Positions 42,524-52,781 of a stretch of DNA of 64,000 nt are shown here, piece by piece. This DNA is from an uncultured SAR116 cluster alpha proteobacterium. GTDB taxonomy: Bacteria; Pseudomonadota; Alphaproteobacteria; Puniceispirillales; Marisalimonadaceae. The DNA lies in the NCBI GenBank assembly GCA_902622875.1, contig CACNRW010000003.1:62001-126000 (forward strand), read 5' to 3'. The notes beneath the pieces are model-generated. The model worked only from the letters and a program-made list of their open reading frames with translations. It was not told the DNA's origin and searched no databases. Within the stretch, counting starts at the first letter, position 1, and the number at the start of each line of letters is the position of its first letter. The position numbers were made by a program, and so were the translations under genes.

Positions 42524-42744
42524 TTCATCCCTTATCTGTTACTTATAAGCTAGAGCATAAAAAATGAAATATTAATAAAAGTTTGGTTATAAAGTAAGTA
42601 ATTTTTAATTATTTTTTTCATTAGAGATGTAATTAGAATGTATTATTATTTTCGTCAATAAAATTAAAAACATTATTTAAGGATATACAGTCCTCTATTA
42701 GCAATATCATATTTAATATTAACAATAAAATTTAGGAAAAAACA

Positions 42745-43209
42745 ATGACTATAAGAGAAGATGTAAAAAATAAATTAAAAGAAGCAATGATAAAAAAAGA
42801 TATTGCTTTAATAAGCACCTTAAGACTAGTTATATCTTCAATTAAAGATAAGGATATAATAGCCAAAGGAAAAGGAAATGACGTAGGTATAAATGATGAA
42901 GAAATAATTTCACTTCTTCAGACAATGATAAAACAAAGAAAGTCTTCTATAGATATGTTTTTGGAGGGGAAAAGAGACGATTTAGCCAAAAAAGAGGAAA
43001 ATGAAATAGAAATAATTTTAAATTTTTTACCCAAGCAACTGTCTAACGAAGAAATAAATATTATTATTGATGCTAATATAAGTTCATGTGGTGCCTCCTC
43101 TATGAAAGATATGGGATTGGTAATTAAATCAATAAAAAATCAGTACAATGGGAAAATGGACTTTGGTAATGTAAGTAAAATTATTAAAAGTAAGCTAAGT
43201 AATAGATAA
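42745..43209 (+). CDS. GatB/YqeY domain-containing protein
   Basis: LISTLRLVISSIKDKDI, MIKQRKSSIDMFLEGKRDDLAKKEENEIEIILNFLPKQLS. Confidence 0.92.
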   Translation: MTIREDVKNKLKEAMIKKDIALISTLRLVISSIKDKDIIAKGKGNDVGINDEEIISLLQTMIKQRKSSIDMFLEGKRDDLAKKEENEIEIILNFLPKQLSNEEINIIIDANISSCGASSMKDMGLVIKSIKNQYNGKMDFGNVSKIIKSKLSNR

Positions 43210-43245
43210 TTAATAAACTTAACCGATTTTTGAAGTAAGTATAAA

Positions 43246-44925
43246 ATGGATATAAAAGAAGAAATCAAAAGTACAATTAGATTATCCGAGATTATTGGTA
43301 AAAATATTTCTCTTAGAAGACGTGATAAATCAAATTATATTGCTTTGTGTCCTTTTCATAAAGAAAAAACACCTTCTTTTAATATTTCAGATGATAAAGG
43401 CTTTTTTCATTGTTTTGGATGCGGAAAAAATGGTGACATTTTTAGTTATGTTATGGAAATGGAAAATATATCGTTTTTTGACGCTTTAAAGAAACTGGCG
43501 GATCAAGCAGGAATTAATTATAGTAATCATTCATTTTCACAACATCCAAAATTAGAGAACCAATTAAATCTTTTAAAAAGAATTTGTGATTCTTATGTAC
43601 AAAATTTAAAAGCTCCTATTGGAGAAAAAGTTAGGTACTATTTGACTGAAAGGGGAATAAATCAAACTCTAATTGAAAATTTCAAAATTGGTTATTCTGG
43701 CAATTTAAAAACAAATGAATACTTAGTGTCACGTTTAAGCAAAGAAGGTTTTTCAATTGATGATATGGTTGATATAGGTTTAGTTAAAGAAAATTATAAA
43801 AAAAATTATGTTTTTTATTTTCAACAGAGACTTATGATTCCTATTTTAAATAATTCAGGAAAAGTAATTGCATTTGGCGGTAGATTATTAGGGGAAGGAA
43901 ACCCTAAATATTTAAATTCACCCGAAACGTATTTATTTCAAAAAAGTAAACAATTATTTGGAGTATCAGAAGCTAAAAAAATTATCAATAACAAAAGATT
44001 GATCGTGTGTGAAGGTTATATGGATGCCATTTCATTAAATTCTTTTGGGTATCCTGCAGTTGCTTCTTTAGGTACGGCTTTAACAGAAAATCAGATTGAA
44101 AATATTTTTAACATATCTGATGAAGCGTTTCTAGTTTTTGACGGAGATACTGCTGGTAAAAATGCCACTATAAGAGTATTTGAAAAATATTTTCCTAAGT
44201 TAAAATTAAATAAAAAATTAAAATTTGTTTTTCTACCTAATGATCTAGATCCAGAAGAATTTATTAATCAAAATGGTTTGAAAGAATTTGAAATAATTTT
44301 AGACGGAGCAATGGGTGCTTTAGATATGTTATGGTTGCAAGGTTTAAAAAGAATTAAAAAAAATGAGCCTGAAAGTCATGCTTTTTTTTGGGATTATTTA
44401 AGAAGTAAAGTTAATACAATCGAAAATAATAATATTAAACAAGCTTTTAGAGATGAAATTGAAAAAAGAATTAAGATTTTTAGAAGAAGAAACAATAATC
44501 CATCTAATTATTTAGAAGTCTTTTATCATAAATTTTTAAGTAAAAGAAACCTACCTAAAACTGGTATTGAAATTAAAATTGGAGCAATTATTTATATTAT
44601 GTTATTATTTCCAAGAATTAGTCATGTATTCGACGAAAGAATTTCTTTAATTGACTTTAGAAAGAAAGATTTGAATGAATTAAAGGATGCAATACTAAAA
44701 TCAGTAAATAATACACCTAAAATAAATTCTAAAGAATTACAGCACGATATGATTAAAAAAGGTTTTACTATCCAAATTAATAATTTTATGCAAAATAATT
44801 ATCCTTCAAGATTAAATATTGATTTGGAGAAAATAGATGATCAAAAGATAGATCAGATATTTCAAGAATTATTAGATTTAATAGACCAAAGAAAGATTAG
44901 CTTTTCTGAAAATTACCAAAACTAA
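43246..44925 (+). CDS. dnaG: DNA primase
   Basis: Zinc finger CPFHKEKTPSFNISDDKGFFHCFGCGKNGD, TOPRIM VCEGYMDAISL, FDGDTAGKNA. Confidence 0.97.
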   Translation: MDIKEEIKSTIRLSEIIGKNISLRRRDKSNYIALCPFHKEKTPSFNISDDKGFFHCFGCGKNGDIFSYVMEMENISFFDALKKLADQAGINYSNHSFSQHPKLENQLNLLKRICDSYVQNLKAPIGEKVRYYLTERGINQTLIENFKIGYSGNLKTNEYLVSRLSKEGFSIDDMVDIGLVKENYKKNYVFYFQQRLMIPILNNSGKVIAFGGRLLGEGNPKYLNSPETYLFQKSKQLFGVSEAKKIINNKRLIVCEGYMDAISLNSFGYPAVASLGTALTENQIENIFNISDEAFLVFDGDTAGKNATIRVFEKYFPKLKLNKKLKFVFLPNDLDPEEFINQNGLKEFEIILDGAMGALDMLWLQGLKRIKKNEPESHAFFWDYLRSKVNTIENNNIKQAFRDEIEKRIKIFRRRNNNPSNYLEVFYHKFLSKRNLPKTGIEIKIGAIIYIMLLFPRISHVFDERISLIDFRKKDLNELKDAILKSVNNTPKINSKELQHDMIKKGFTIQINNFMQNNYPSRLNIDLEKIDDQKIDQIFQELLDLIDQRKISFSENYQN

Positions 44926-44938
44926 TATGAGATAATGC

Positions 44939-46954
44939 ATGCTGGCAAAAACTGAAAACAAAAAAAACATTAATAAAAATACAAATGATAGTCCTATTTT
45001 AGATCTAAACAATTCCGCTATTAAATCTTTAATTAAAAAGGGTAAGGTAAATGGTTTTGTTACCCTGGATGATTTAAACGCAGCATTACCACCTGGTGAG
45101 TATTCTTCAGAACAAATTGAAGACATCCATTCTGTAATTAATGATATGGGTCTAAATATAGTTGATCAGCAAGAAGAAACGTCTTTAGAGGAAGCAGATG
45201 AAAAAAATTCAGGCAACCTGTCTGACGAAGAAGGTGCACGTTCTGATGATCCAGTGAGAATGTATCTGAAAGAGATGGGATCAGTTGAACTTCTATCAAG
45301 AGAAGGTGAAATTTCTATAGCTAAGAGAATTGAAGCAGGTAGAGAGTTAATGGTTGGAGGAATCTATGAGTCACCTTTAGCTATGAGGGCCTTTCTGAAA
45401 TGGAGAGATGAAGTTGATGATGGCACAATGTTGTTAAGAGATATCATTGATCTTGAGACAACTTATGCTCGAATCAATGGAGGAGCTAATGAACCGGTAG
45501 TTTCTAATGATAATCTGAAAAATTCCAAGTCTAACGAGTTAAATACTGTTTTAAAAATTCATAGTATGAATGTAAATAATACAGATGATGACGTTAAAAA
45601 AAATCAAGAAAAAGATAAAATAAAAAATAATGATGATAATGATGAAGATATCAGTGAAGATGAAGGCGAAGAAGATAATGATGATGATATTAACTTATCT
45701 TTAGTTGCAATGGAATCAGAGATCAAAGAACAAATTTTAAAAATGATTGATGATGTTGCGAAAACTTTTAAAGAAATTCTTACACTTTGTGAAAGAAGAA
45801 TTGCAAGATTAAGAAAAGGCGAATCCCTTGTTCCAAGGTCTGAAAAAAGGTTAGATGATTTAAGGATTATACTAATCGAACAAATGGAAAAAATCTATCT
45901 TAATAATAATAGACAAGAAGAGCTAATAGATCAGATGTATGGTCTTAATAGGCAAATTACTAACGTAGAAGGATCTTTGCTAAGGTTAGCTGAAGATTCT
46001 GGTGTAAAAAGAAAAGATTTTATTAATAGCTGGGTTGGTAACGAAATTAATCATAATTGGGCAATAAAACCTGGAAATTCAAAAAATTGGGTTAAATTCG
46101 CCTCAGATTATAATGACCAAATAGTTGGAATTTGTGACCAAGTTTTTGATTTTGTAAATAAGGTTAGTTTGCCTATTCAAGAATACAAAAAACTTATACA
46201 AATAATTCAAAGAGGAGAACGAGAAGCAGCTCGTGCAAAAAAAGAAATGGTTGAGGCAAATTTACGGTTAGTTATATCTATTGCTAAAAAATATACGAAC
46301 AGAGGTCTTCAATTTTTAGATCTAATACAAGAAGGTAATATAGGTTTAATGAAAGCAGTTGATAAATTCGAGTATAGAAGAGGTTATAAATTTTCAACAT
46401 ATGCTACATGGTGGATAAGACAAGCTATAACTCGTTCAATTGCAGATCAGGCAAGAACTATTCGAATTCCTGTTCATATGATTGAAACAATAAATAAACT
46501 CGTCAGGACCTCGAGACAAATGCTTCATGAGATAGGTAGAGAGCCTACCCCAGAAGAACTGTCTGAGAAGATTTCAATGCCACTTGATAAAGTAAGAAAA
46601 GTCTTGAAAATTGCAAAGGAGCCAATTTCCCTTGAAACACCAGTCGGTGACGAAGATGACAGTCATTTGGGTGATTTTATAGAGGATAAAATGGCAGTTC
46701 AACCTCTTGAAGCCGCTATTCATGCTAATTTACGAGAGACTACTACTAGGATATTAGCTAGTCTAACACCAAGAGAAGAAAGAGTTTTAAGAATGCGATT
46801 TGGTATTGGCATGAACACTGATCATACTTTAGAAGAAGTTGGACAACAATTTAGTGTTACTAGAGAAAGAATTCGTCAGATTGAGGCCAAAGCCTTAAGA
46901 AAATTGAAACACCCAACAAGATCAAGAAAATTAAGATCTTTTTTAGAAAATTAA
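44939..46954 (+). CDS. rpoD: RNA polymerase sigma factor RpoD (sigma-70)
   Basis: [110 protein letters not shown]. Confidence 0.98.
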   Translation: MLAKTENKKNINKNTNDSPILDLNNSAIKSLIKKGKVNGFVTLDDLNAALPPGEYSSEQIEDIHSVINDMGLNIVDQQEETSLEEADEKNSGNLSDEEGARSDDPVRMYLKEMGSVELLSREGEISIAKRIEAGRELMVGGIYESPLAMRAFLKWRDEVDDGTMLLRDIIDLETTYARINGGANEPVVSNDNLKNSKSNELNTVLKIHSMNVNNTDDDVKKNQEKDKIKNNDDNDEDISEDEGEEDNDDDINLSLVAMESEIKEQILKMIDDVAKTFKEILTLCERRIARLRKGESLVPRSEKRLDDLRIILIEQMEKIYLNNNRQEELIDQMYGLNRQITNVEGSLLRLAEDSGVKRKDFINSWVGNEINHNWAIKPGNSKNWVKFASDYNDQIVGICDQVFDFVNKVSLPIQEYKKLIQIIQRGEREAARAKKEMVEANLRLVISIAKKYTNRGLQFLDLIQEGNIGLMKAVDKFEYRRGYKFSTYATWWIRQAITRSIADQARTIRIPVHMIETINKLVRTSRQMLHEIGREPTPEELSEKISMPLDKVRKVLKIAKEPISLETPVGDEDDSHLGDFIEDKMAVQPLEAAIHANLRETTTRILASLTPREERVLRMRFGIGMNTDHTLEEVGQQFSVTRERIRQIEAKALRKLKHPTRSRKLRSFLEN

Positions 46955-47039
46955 GTTTTATTCTTTATACACTTACTCTTTACATAGTTTAATTGTGATT
47001 GTATAAACCAGCATAAAATTATAAAATTAATAATTTTTC

Positions 47040-47116
47040 AGGCCTGTAGCTCAACTGGTTAGAGCCCTCCGCTCATAACGGAGTGGTTGGGGGTTCAAGT
47101 CCCTCCAGGCCTACCA
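47040..47116 (+). tRNA. tRNA with CAU anticodon, most consistent with tRNA-Ile2 (lysidine type); elongator tRNA-Met is the alternative
   Basis: Cloverleaf: acceptor AGGCCTG/CAGGCCT, D arm GCTC..GAGC, anticodon arm CTCCG-CTCATAA-CGGAG (CAT 47074-47076), variable TGGTT, T arm GGGGG-TTCAAGT-CCCTC, discriminator A, encoded CCA 47114-47116. Confidence 0.93.
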
Positions 47117-47204
47117 CTTATAAATGAAAACTTTTATATTTTTTTAGAGAATTTTTATTTAATTTATTTTATTATTATTTCACTTAATAAAATTTAAGGT
47201 AATA

Positions 47205-48938
47205 ATGGCAAAAAAAAAATATAGTGATTTAAGAAGTTCAAGATGGTTTTCTCCACAAGATGTTAGGTCTTTTGGTCATAGATCCCGAGCAATGCAAATG
47301 GGTTTGAGTAAAGACGACTGGGAAAATAAACCATTAATAGGTATAATTAACACATGGTCTGATATTCAACCTTGTCATTCACATTTTAAACAGAGAGTTG
47401 AAGATGTGAAAAAGGGTATATATCAGTCTGGTGGGTTCCCTGTTGAACTTCCAGCTATTTCTCTTGCAGAGATGTATGTGAAACCAACTACCATGCTTTA
47501 TAGAAATATGCTTTCAATGGAAGTCGAAGAATTAATAAGATCCCATCCTATTGACGGTGTTGTCTTAATGGGGGGGTGTGATAAAACAGCTCCAGCACTT
47601 ACTATGGGGTCAATAAGTTTAGACTTACCAATGATTTTTCTACCAGCTGGTCCAATGTTAAGGGGTAATTATAAAGGTAAGTTCTTAGGTAGTGGTTCTG
47701 ATGGTTGGAAATACTGGGACGAATTAAGAGCTGGCAATATAAGTAACAAAGATTGGGAAGATGTTGAAGCTGGAATTGCTAGATCTTATGGACATTGTAT
47801 GACAATGGGAACTGCAAGTACAATGACAGCTATAACAGAAGCTCTTGGGTTATCCTTACCTGGAGCAAGTTCTATCCCCGCCGCTGATTCAAATCACATA
47901 AGAATGTCAACTGATGTAGGAAGAAGAATTGTTGAAATGGTATGGGAGGACTTAACTCCATCTAAAATAATAACTGAAAAATCAGTTGATAATGCTGTTA
48001 CTGTAGCTATGGCAATGGGTTGTTCTACAAATGCTATAATTCACTTAATTGCTATGGCAAGACGAGCTGGTGTTAATTTGACAATGGATGACTTAGATCA
48101 GAAAGGAAAAGAAATTCCTCTTATTGCTAATATTAGACCATCAGGCCAAAATTATTTAATGGAAGATTTTTTTTATGCAGGTGGTATTTTAGCTCTAATG
48201 CATGAGCTGAGAGAAAAGCTTAATTTGGATGAAATAACAGTGTCAGGCCTAAGTTTAAGAAATATTATTTCTCAAACAAAAACTATCAACGAAGATATAA
48301 TTCGTCCATTGAATAATCCAATTTATAAAGAAGGATCTTTAGCAGTGCTAAAAGGTAATTTAGCTCCTGATGGTTGTGTGATTAAACCAGCTGCTTGCGA
48401 TATAAAATTTTTTAAACATAAGGGTCCAGCTATAGTTTTTGATAGTTATCCTGAAATGAAAGAAATAATTGATAGAGACGATTTAGATGTCACAGAAAAT
48501 CATATTTTAGTGCTTAGAAATGTTGGTCCAGTTGGTGGTCCTGGTATGCCGGAGTGGGGAATGATGCCAATTCCGAAAAAACTTCTAAAAAAAGGGATTA
48601 GAGATATGGTTAGGATATCAGATGCCAGAATGAGTGGCACTAGCTATGGAGCGTGTATTCTTCACGTGGCTCCTGAAAGTTTTATAGGTGGCCCCTTATC
48701 CCTATTAGAGACTGACGATATTGTTGAAATTGACATCGAATTGCGCTCTATTAATATGTTGGTTGACAAAGAAACTTTATCCTTAAGAAGAAAAAAAATT
48801 AAACTTAAAGAACCTAAAGCAGGAAGAGGATGGTTATGGATGTATAGTAATCACGTAACACAAGCAAATAATGGTTGTGACTTTGATTTTTTAGAAACAA
48901 ATTTTGGAAAATCTGCTAAAGAACCAGACATTTTTTAA
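47205..48938 (+). CDS. IlvD/Edd family dehydratase, sugar-acid type (L-arabonate dehydratase-like)
   Basis: LMGGCDKTAPALTMG, FLPAGPMLRG, YGHCMTMGTASTMTAITEALGLSLPGASSIPA, GRGWLWMYSNHVTQANNGCDFDFL. Confidence 0.88.
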   Translation: MAKKKYSDLRSSRWFSPQDVRSFGHRSRAMQMGLSKDDWENKPLIGIINTWSDIQPCHSHFKQRVEDVKKGIYQSGGFPVELPAISLAEMYVKPTTMLYRNMLSMEVEELIRSHPIDGVVLMGGCDKTAPALTMGSISLDLPMIFLPAGPMLRGNYKGKFLGSGSDGWKYWDELRAGNISNKDWEDVEAGIARSYGHCMTMGTASTMTAITEALGLSLPGASSIPAADSNHIRMSTDVGRRIVEMVWEDLTPSKIITEKSVDNAVTVAMAMGCSTNAIIHLIAMARRAGVNLTMDDLDQKGKEIPLIANIRPSGQNYLMEDFFYAGGILALMHELREKLNLDEITVSGLSLRNIISQTKTINEDIIRPLNNPIYKEGSLAVLKGNLAPDGCVIKPAACDIKFFKHKGPAIVFDSYPEMKEIIDRDDLDVTENHILVLRNVGPVGGPGMPEWGMMPIPKKLLKKGIRDMVRISDARMSGTSYGACILHVAPESFIGGPLSLLETDDIVEIDIELRSINMLVDKETLSLRRKKIKLKEPKAGRGWLWMYSNHVTQANNGCDFDFLETNFGKSAKEPDIF

Positions 48939-48946
48939 GGTGTCAC

Positions 48947-49654
48947 ATGATAAATAAAGAAATAAAAAGAATTTACTTAAATTCAAGCGTTGCAACAATA
49001 TGTACGGCATTATTTAAAAGAGGCTTTCGAAACCAGTTCATTCAAGGCATTTTTCCTCTTAATCCCAATCTTCCTAATATGGTTGGTTTAGCATTTACTG
49101 TCAGATATATTCCAGCAAGAGAGGATCTTAATACGTTAGAAGTTTTCAAAAATCCTAATCATCCTCAACGAGTTGCAGTTGAGGAATGTCCAAAGGACTA
49201 TGTTTTAATATTTGATAGTCGTAAAGATCCAAGAGCTGCTTCAGCAGGCGCTATTTTGGTTACTAGGTTAATGGTTAAAGGGTGTGCTGGGGTAGTGACA
49301 GACGGAGGTTTTAGGGACTCAAATGAAATAAAAAATTTGCAAATACCCTCATACCACAATAGGGCATCGTCTCCTACTAACCTTACATTGCACCAGGCTG
49401 TAGACATTAATGTGCCGATAGGTTGTGGTGATGTGGCAGTATGGCCCAGAGATTTATTGGTAGGCGATAAAGAAGGAGTAGTGGTAATACCAGCACATAA
49501 AGTAAAAGAGATTGCTGATGAGGTAAAATCTATGACAATTTATGAGGATTACGTGATTAAAAAAGTTCAAAAAGGTTGTTCAATAAAAGGGTTATATCCA
49601 TTAACAGATGAAAAAGAGAAAAGTGATTTCGAGGATTGGTTAAAGAGTAATTAA
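48947..49654 (+). CDS. RraA-like / HMG-CHA aldolase-like family protein
   Basis: AGAILVTRLMVKGCAGVVTDGGFRDSNEI, PIGCGDVAVWPRDLLVGDKEGVVVIPAHKVKEIADEV. Confidence 0.87.
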   Translation: MINKEIKRIYLNSSVATICTALFKRGFRNQFIQGIFPLNPNLPNMVGLAFTVRYIPAREDLNTLEVFKNPNHPQRVAVEECPKDYVLIFDSRKDPRAASAGAILVTRLMVKGCAGVVTDGGFRDSNEIKNLQIPSYHNRASSPTNLTLHQAVDINVPIGCGDVAVWPRDLLVGDKEGVVVIPAHKVKEIADEVKSMTIYEDYVIKKVQKGCSIKGLYPLTDEKEKSDFEDWLKSN

Positions 49655-49689
49655 TTTATATATTTTAAAAGTAAGGGGGGTTAAATCAT

Positions 49690-51237
49690 ATGGATCATAA
49701 TCAGACTTATGTGGAAGACTCAAAAAGTATAATTTTAAATGATTCAGATAACATAATTATTGCATTGGATAACATGAAAGCTGGACAGTATTTGAAAAAT
49801 TTTGATATTACTATAGATTCACCGATATTATCTGGACAGAAGATTGCAAGAGTTAATATTCCTAAAGACAGCCCAATATATAAATATGGAACAATTATAG
49901 GATTTGCTGATTCCAATATAGTTAAAGGTCAGGTTTTAACTAATTCGAATGTTGTTTTTAAAGAATTTATTAGAGACCACGAATACTGCTCAAAATATCA
50001 ACCAACCAGATTTGTAAACGCGTCAAGTGAAAGGTCATTTTTGGGATACAAAAGACCAGATGGAAATGTAGGTACAAGAAACTTTATTGCGGTAGTTTCA
50101 ACAGTAAATTGTTCTGCAACTGTGGTACATGAAATTGCATCGCATTTTACTGACGAAATTCTAAAAAATTATCTTAATGTTGATGGTGTGGCTGCGTTTA
50201 GTCATTCTACCGGATGTGGAATGGAACTTTCTGGGGAGCCTATGGACCTGCTTCACAGAACTTTGGGAGGATATATAAATCATCCAAATGTAGCTTCATC
50301 TTTAGTTGTTGGATTAGGGTGCGAAAGATGTCAAGTCGGTGGTCTTTTTACCAATCAAGGGTTACATGAAAGTTCAAATTTAAAAACTTTAGTTATGCAA
50401 GATAATGGTGGAACAACCGCTACAATTAAAGCTGGTATAAAATGTGTAGAAGAAATGTTAGATGAGGCCAATAAAATTCAAAGGAAAGAGGCCCCTCTAT
50501 CTAACCTGATGGTTGGGCTGCAATGTGGTGGTTCTGATGCTTTTTCATCTTTATCTGCAAACCCATCTTTAGGAAAAGCTGTTGATATATTAGTAAGTCA
50601 TGGAGGCACAGCTATTTTGTCAGAGACACCAGAAATTTATGGTGTTGAAAATAGTTTAACAGCTAGGGCTGTAAGTATTTCTGTAGCAGAAAAATTAATG
50701 GATAAAATTACTTGGTGGAAAGAAGTTTATTCTGTTGGTAGAGATGTACAAATAAATGGAATAGTAAGCCCAGGCAATCAAAAAGGAGGGCTTGCGAACA
50801 TTTTAGAAAAATCATTAGGCTCAGCAATGAAGGGCGGTACAAGTGGATTGATGGAAGTTTATAATTATGCAGAAAAAGTTACTAAAAAAGGTTTTGTATT
50901 TATGGATACACCTGGCTTTGATCCTGTTTCAGCAACAGGCCAAATTGCTGGGGGTGCAAATATAGTAGCTTTTACTACTGGAAGAGGATCATGTTTTGGT
51001 GCTAAGCCAACTCCTTCTATAAAACTTGCCACTAATACTAATCTATATAAAAAAATGAACGAAGATATGGATATTAATTGTGGGTTAGTAATTGATGGTA
51101 ACAAAAATATTGATGAAATGGGAGCTGAAATTTTTGAAGAATTTATTTTGGTTGCCTCCGGTAAAAAAACAAAAAGTGAAATATTAAATCTTGGACGTCA
51201 TGAATTTGCTCCATGGCAGATTGGAATTACTGGTTAA
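49690..51237 (+). CDS. altronate dehydratase family protein (UxaA/GarD type)
   Basis: SAF-like N-terminus (AGQYLKNFDITIDSPILSGQKIA), FLGYKRPDGNVGTRNFIAVVSTVNCSATV, HSTGCGM, GLQCGGSDAFSSLSANPSLG. Preceded by GTAAGGGGGG. Confidence 0.9.
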   Translation: MDHNQTYVEDSKSIILNDSDNIIIALDNMKAGQYLKNFDITIDSPILSGQKIARVNIPKDSPIYKYGTIIGFADSNIVKGQVLTNSNVVFKEFIRDHEYCSKYQPTRFVNASSERSFLGYKRPDGNVGTRNFIAVVSTVNCSATVVHEIASHFTDEILKNYLNVDGVAAFSHSTGCGMELSGEPMDLLHRTLGGYINHPNVASSLVVGLGCERCQVGGLFTNQGLHESSNLKTLVMQDNGGTTATIKAGIKCVEEMLDEANKIQRKEAPLSNLMVGLQCGGSDAFSSLSANPSLGKAVDILVSHGGTAILSETPEIYGVENSLTARAVSISVAEKLMDKITWWKEVYSVGRDVQINGIVSPGNQKGGLANILEKSLGSAMKGGTSGLMEVYNYAEKVTKKGFVFMDTPGFDPVSATGQIAGGANIVAFTTGRGSCFGAKPTPSIKLATNTNLYKKMNEDMDINCGLVIDGNKNIDEMGAEIFEEFILVASGKKTKSEILNLGRHEFAPWQIGITG

Positions 51238-51437
51238 TTATTTTTAAAAAATTGTAACAGAAAAACTCTTATAGAAGATGCTAACGATGTTTTTCTATTA
51301 AGATCTATTTGAGTAATTAAACTTTCAATCGAACAATTTTTCATTTTAGAAACTATTTTTATAGCTTCCCAAAATTCACTTTCTAGAGATAATGAAGTTC
51401 TGTGTTTGTTTATTGTTATAGATCTTTTGATTAACAT
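51234..51437 (-). CDS. ribbon-helix-helix domain-containing small protein
   Basis: MLIKRSITINKHRTSLSLESEFWEAIKIVSKMKNCSIESLITQID, matching the RHH-4-like family. Confidence 0.8.
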   Translation of the reverse strand: MLIKRSITINKHRTSLSLESEFWEAIKIVSKMKNCSIESLITQIDLNRKTSLASSIRVFLLQFFKNN

Positions 51438-52781
51438 CTAATTAACCTTTTTTGTCTCAAAAAGACCAACTATTTCAACATGTGGAGAAAATAGAAATTG
51501 ATCAATTGGTTGAACCCATTTTAATTCGTAATTATTTCTAATCAATGATTTGGAATCTCTTATAAATGTATTAATATTACAAGAAATACTTACTACAATT
51601 GGTACTTTAGACATAGCAATATTTGAAAATTGCAAATGTGCACCTGATCTTGGTGGATCAATAATAATCGCGTCATATTTTGTTAATTCTTCTGGACTTA
51701 GTGGCGTAGTTTTTAAATTTCTGATTTTTGTAACTACGTTATTACTTAAGCCATGTTTTTTTGCTGCTATATTAATTGACTCAAGAGTTTCATTATTTAT
51801 TTCAAAAGCGTGAATTTTATACTTTTTTAAAAGAAGAGGTATAGTTATTGTGCCACAGCCAGAAAAAAGCTCGCATATTAGCTTATTTTTATTGATATTT
51901 TCAAGGGCATTAATTGTATTGTTAATAATGGCGTTTTCACCTTCAAAAGTTGCCTGTAAAAATCCACCAGGAGTAGGGTAAATAGTTGAGGAAAAAAAAT
52001 TATTAGATAAGCTTGTATTTTTTGTAATAAATAGAAGATCCATTGTTGCATCGTTATTTTTACGGTAAAATCTAATAACATTATTTTGTAATAAAGTTTC
52101 ATTAAGTTCTGTAAATTGATCGAAAGGAACTTTTTCTAATCCGTCTATCAATAAATCAATACCATTATCTAAAAGGTTAGCATGAATATTTATTGTTTCA
52201 CCTATTTTAAGAAGATTATTAAGAGGTGTTTCTATATTTTTAATTAATTTTACAAGTTGTTCATCAAGTATAATACATTCATCTATTTTAATGATAAAAT
52301 TAGTTCTATATTCATTAAAGCCTATTACTGTAGTCGTTTTAATTTTTTTGGCCATAAACTTAGCGTGTCTTCTACTTTTTATAGATGATATCATAATTGG
52401 TTTAACATGAGTATTTGAAGATAATTTTAAAATTTGGGAGGCAACTTTTTTAAATTTCCAATTTTTATAATTATTAAATTTCCAATGTTGAAGTGTACAG
52501 CCGCCACATTTAAAAAAGTGTTTGCATTTAGGATCGGTTCTATTGCTTGATGATTCTTTTATTTCAATTATTTCTGCTCTTATTCCCTCTGAAGAAAAAT
52601 GAGTAGGTTGAGCTAAAATCACTTCATTTGGTAAACTAAAAGGAATAAAAAAATTATACTCTTTTTTTTTATAATTAAATTCCGTATGTAAATATGAGAC
52701 ACCTTCTCCTTTTGATCCAATGTGGTTAATTGCAAAAACTTTAGAGTCAAAGTTTTGTGGTAATTTATTTTTTCTTTTCAT
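51438..52781 (-). CDS. class I SAM-dependent RNA (uracil-5) methyltransferase, RlmD/TrmA-like
   Basis: CKHFFKCGGCTLQHW Fe-S motif, LICELFSGCGTITIPLL, DAIIIDPPRSGA, VSISCNINTFIRD. Confidence 0.88.
   Translation of the reverse strand: MKRKNKLPQNFDSKVFAINHIGSKGEGVSYLHTEFNYKKKEYNFFIPFSLPNEVILAQPTHFSSEGIRAEIIEIKESSSNRTDPKCKHFFKCGGCTLQHWKFNNYKNWKFKKVASQILKLSSNTHVKPIMISSIKSRRHAKFMAKKIKTTTVIGFNEYRTNFIIKIDECIILDEQLVKLIKNIETPLNNLLKIGETINIHANLLDNGIDLLIDGLEKVPFDQFTELNETLLQNNVIRFYRKNNDATMDLLFITKNTSLSNNFFSSTIYPTPGGFLQATFEGENAIINNTINALENINKNKLICELFSGCGTITIPLLLKKYKIHAFEINNETLESINIAAKKHGLSNNVVTKIRNLKTTPLSPEELTKYDAIIIDPPRSGAHLQFSNIAMSKVPIVVSISCNINTFIRDSKSLIRNNYELKWVQPIDQFLFSPHVEIVGLFETKKVN

Noticed and set aside
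42524-42744. 221-nt carA-yqeY intergenic region considered as a riboswitch or small RNA
   Set aside because: Very AT-rich with no recognisable conserved aptamer or strong helix by eye; probably just divergent promoters.
46955-47204. tRNA-flanking region considered as an integration site for a mobile element
   Set aside because: No integrase gene, no second copy of the tRNA 3' end seen near the downstream cluster, and composition unchanged.
47570-47576. G7 homopolymer inside the IlvD/Edd gene (atGGGGGGGtgt), possible slippage or phase-variation site
   Set aside because: It encodes the invariant MGGC cluster-binding motif in frame, so it is explained by protein constraint; no sign of a disrupted frame.
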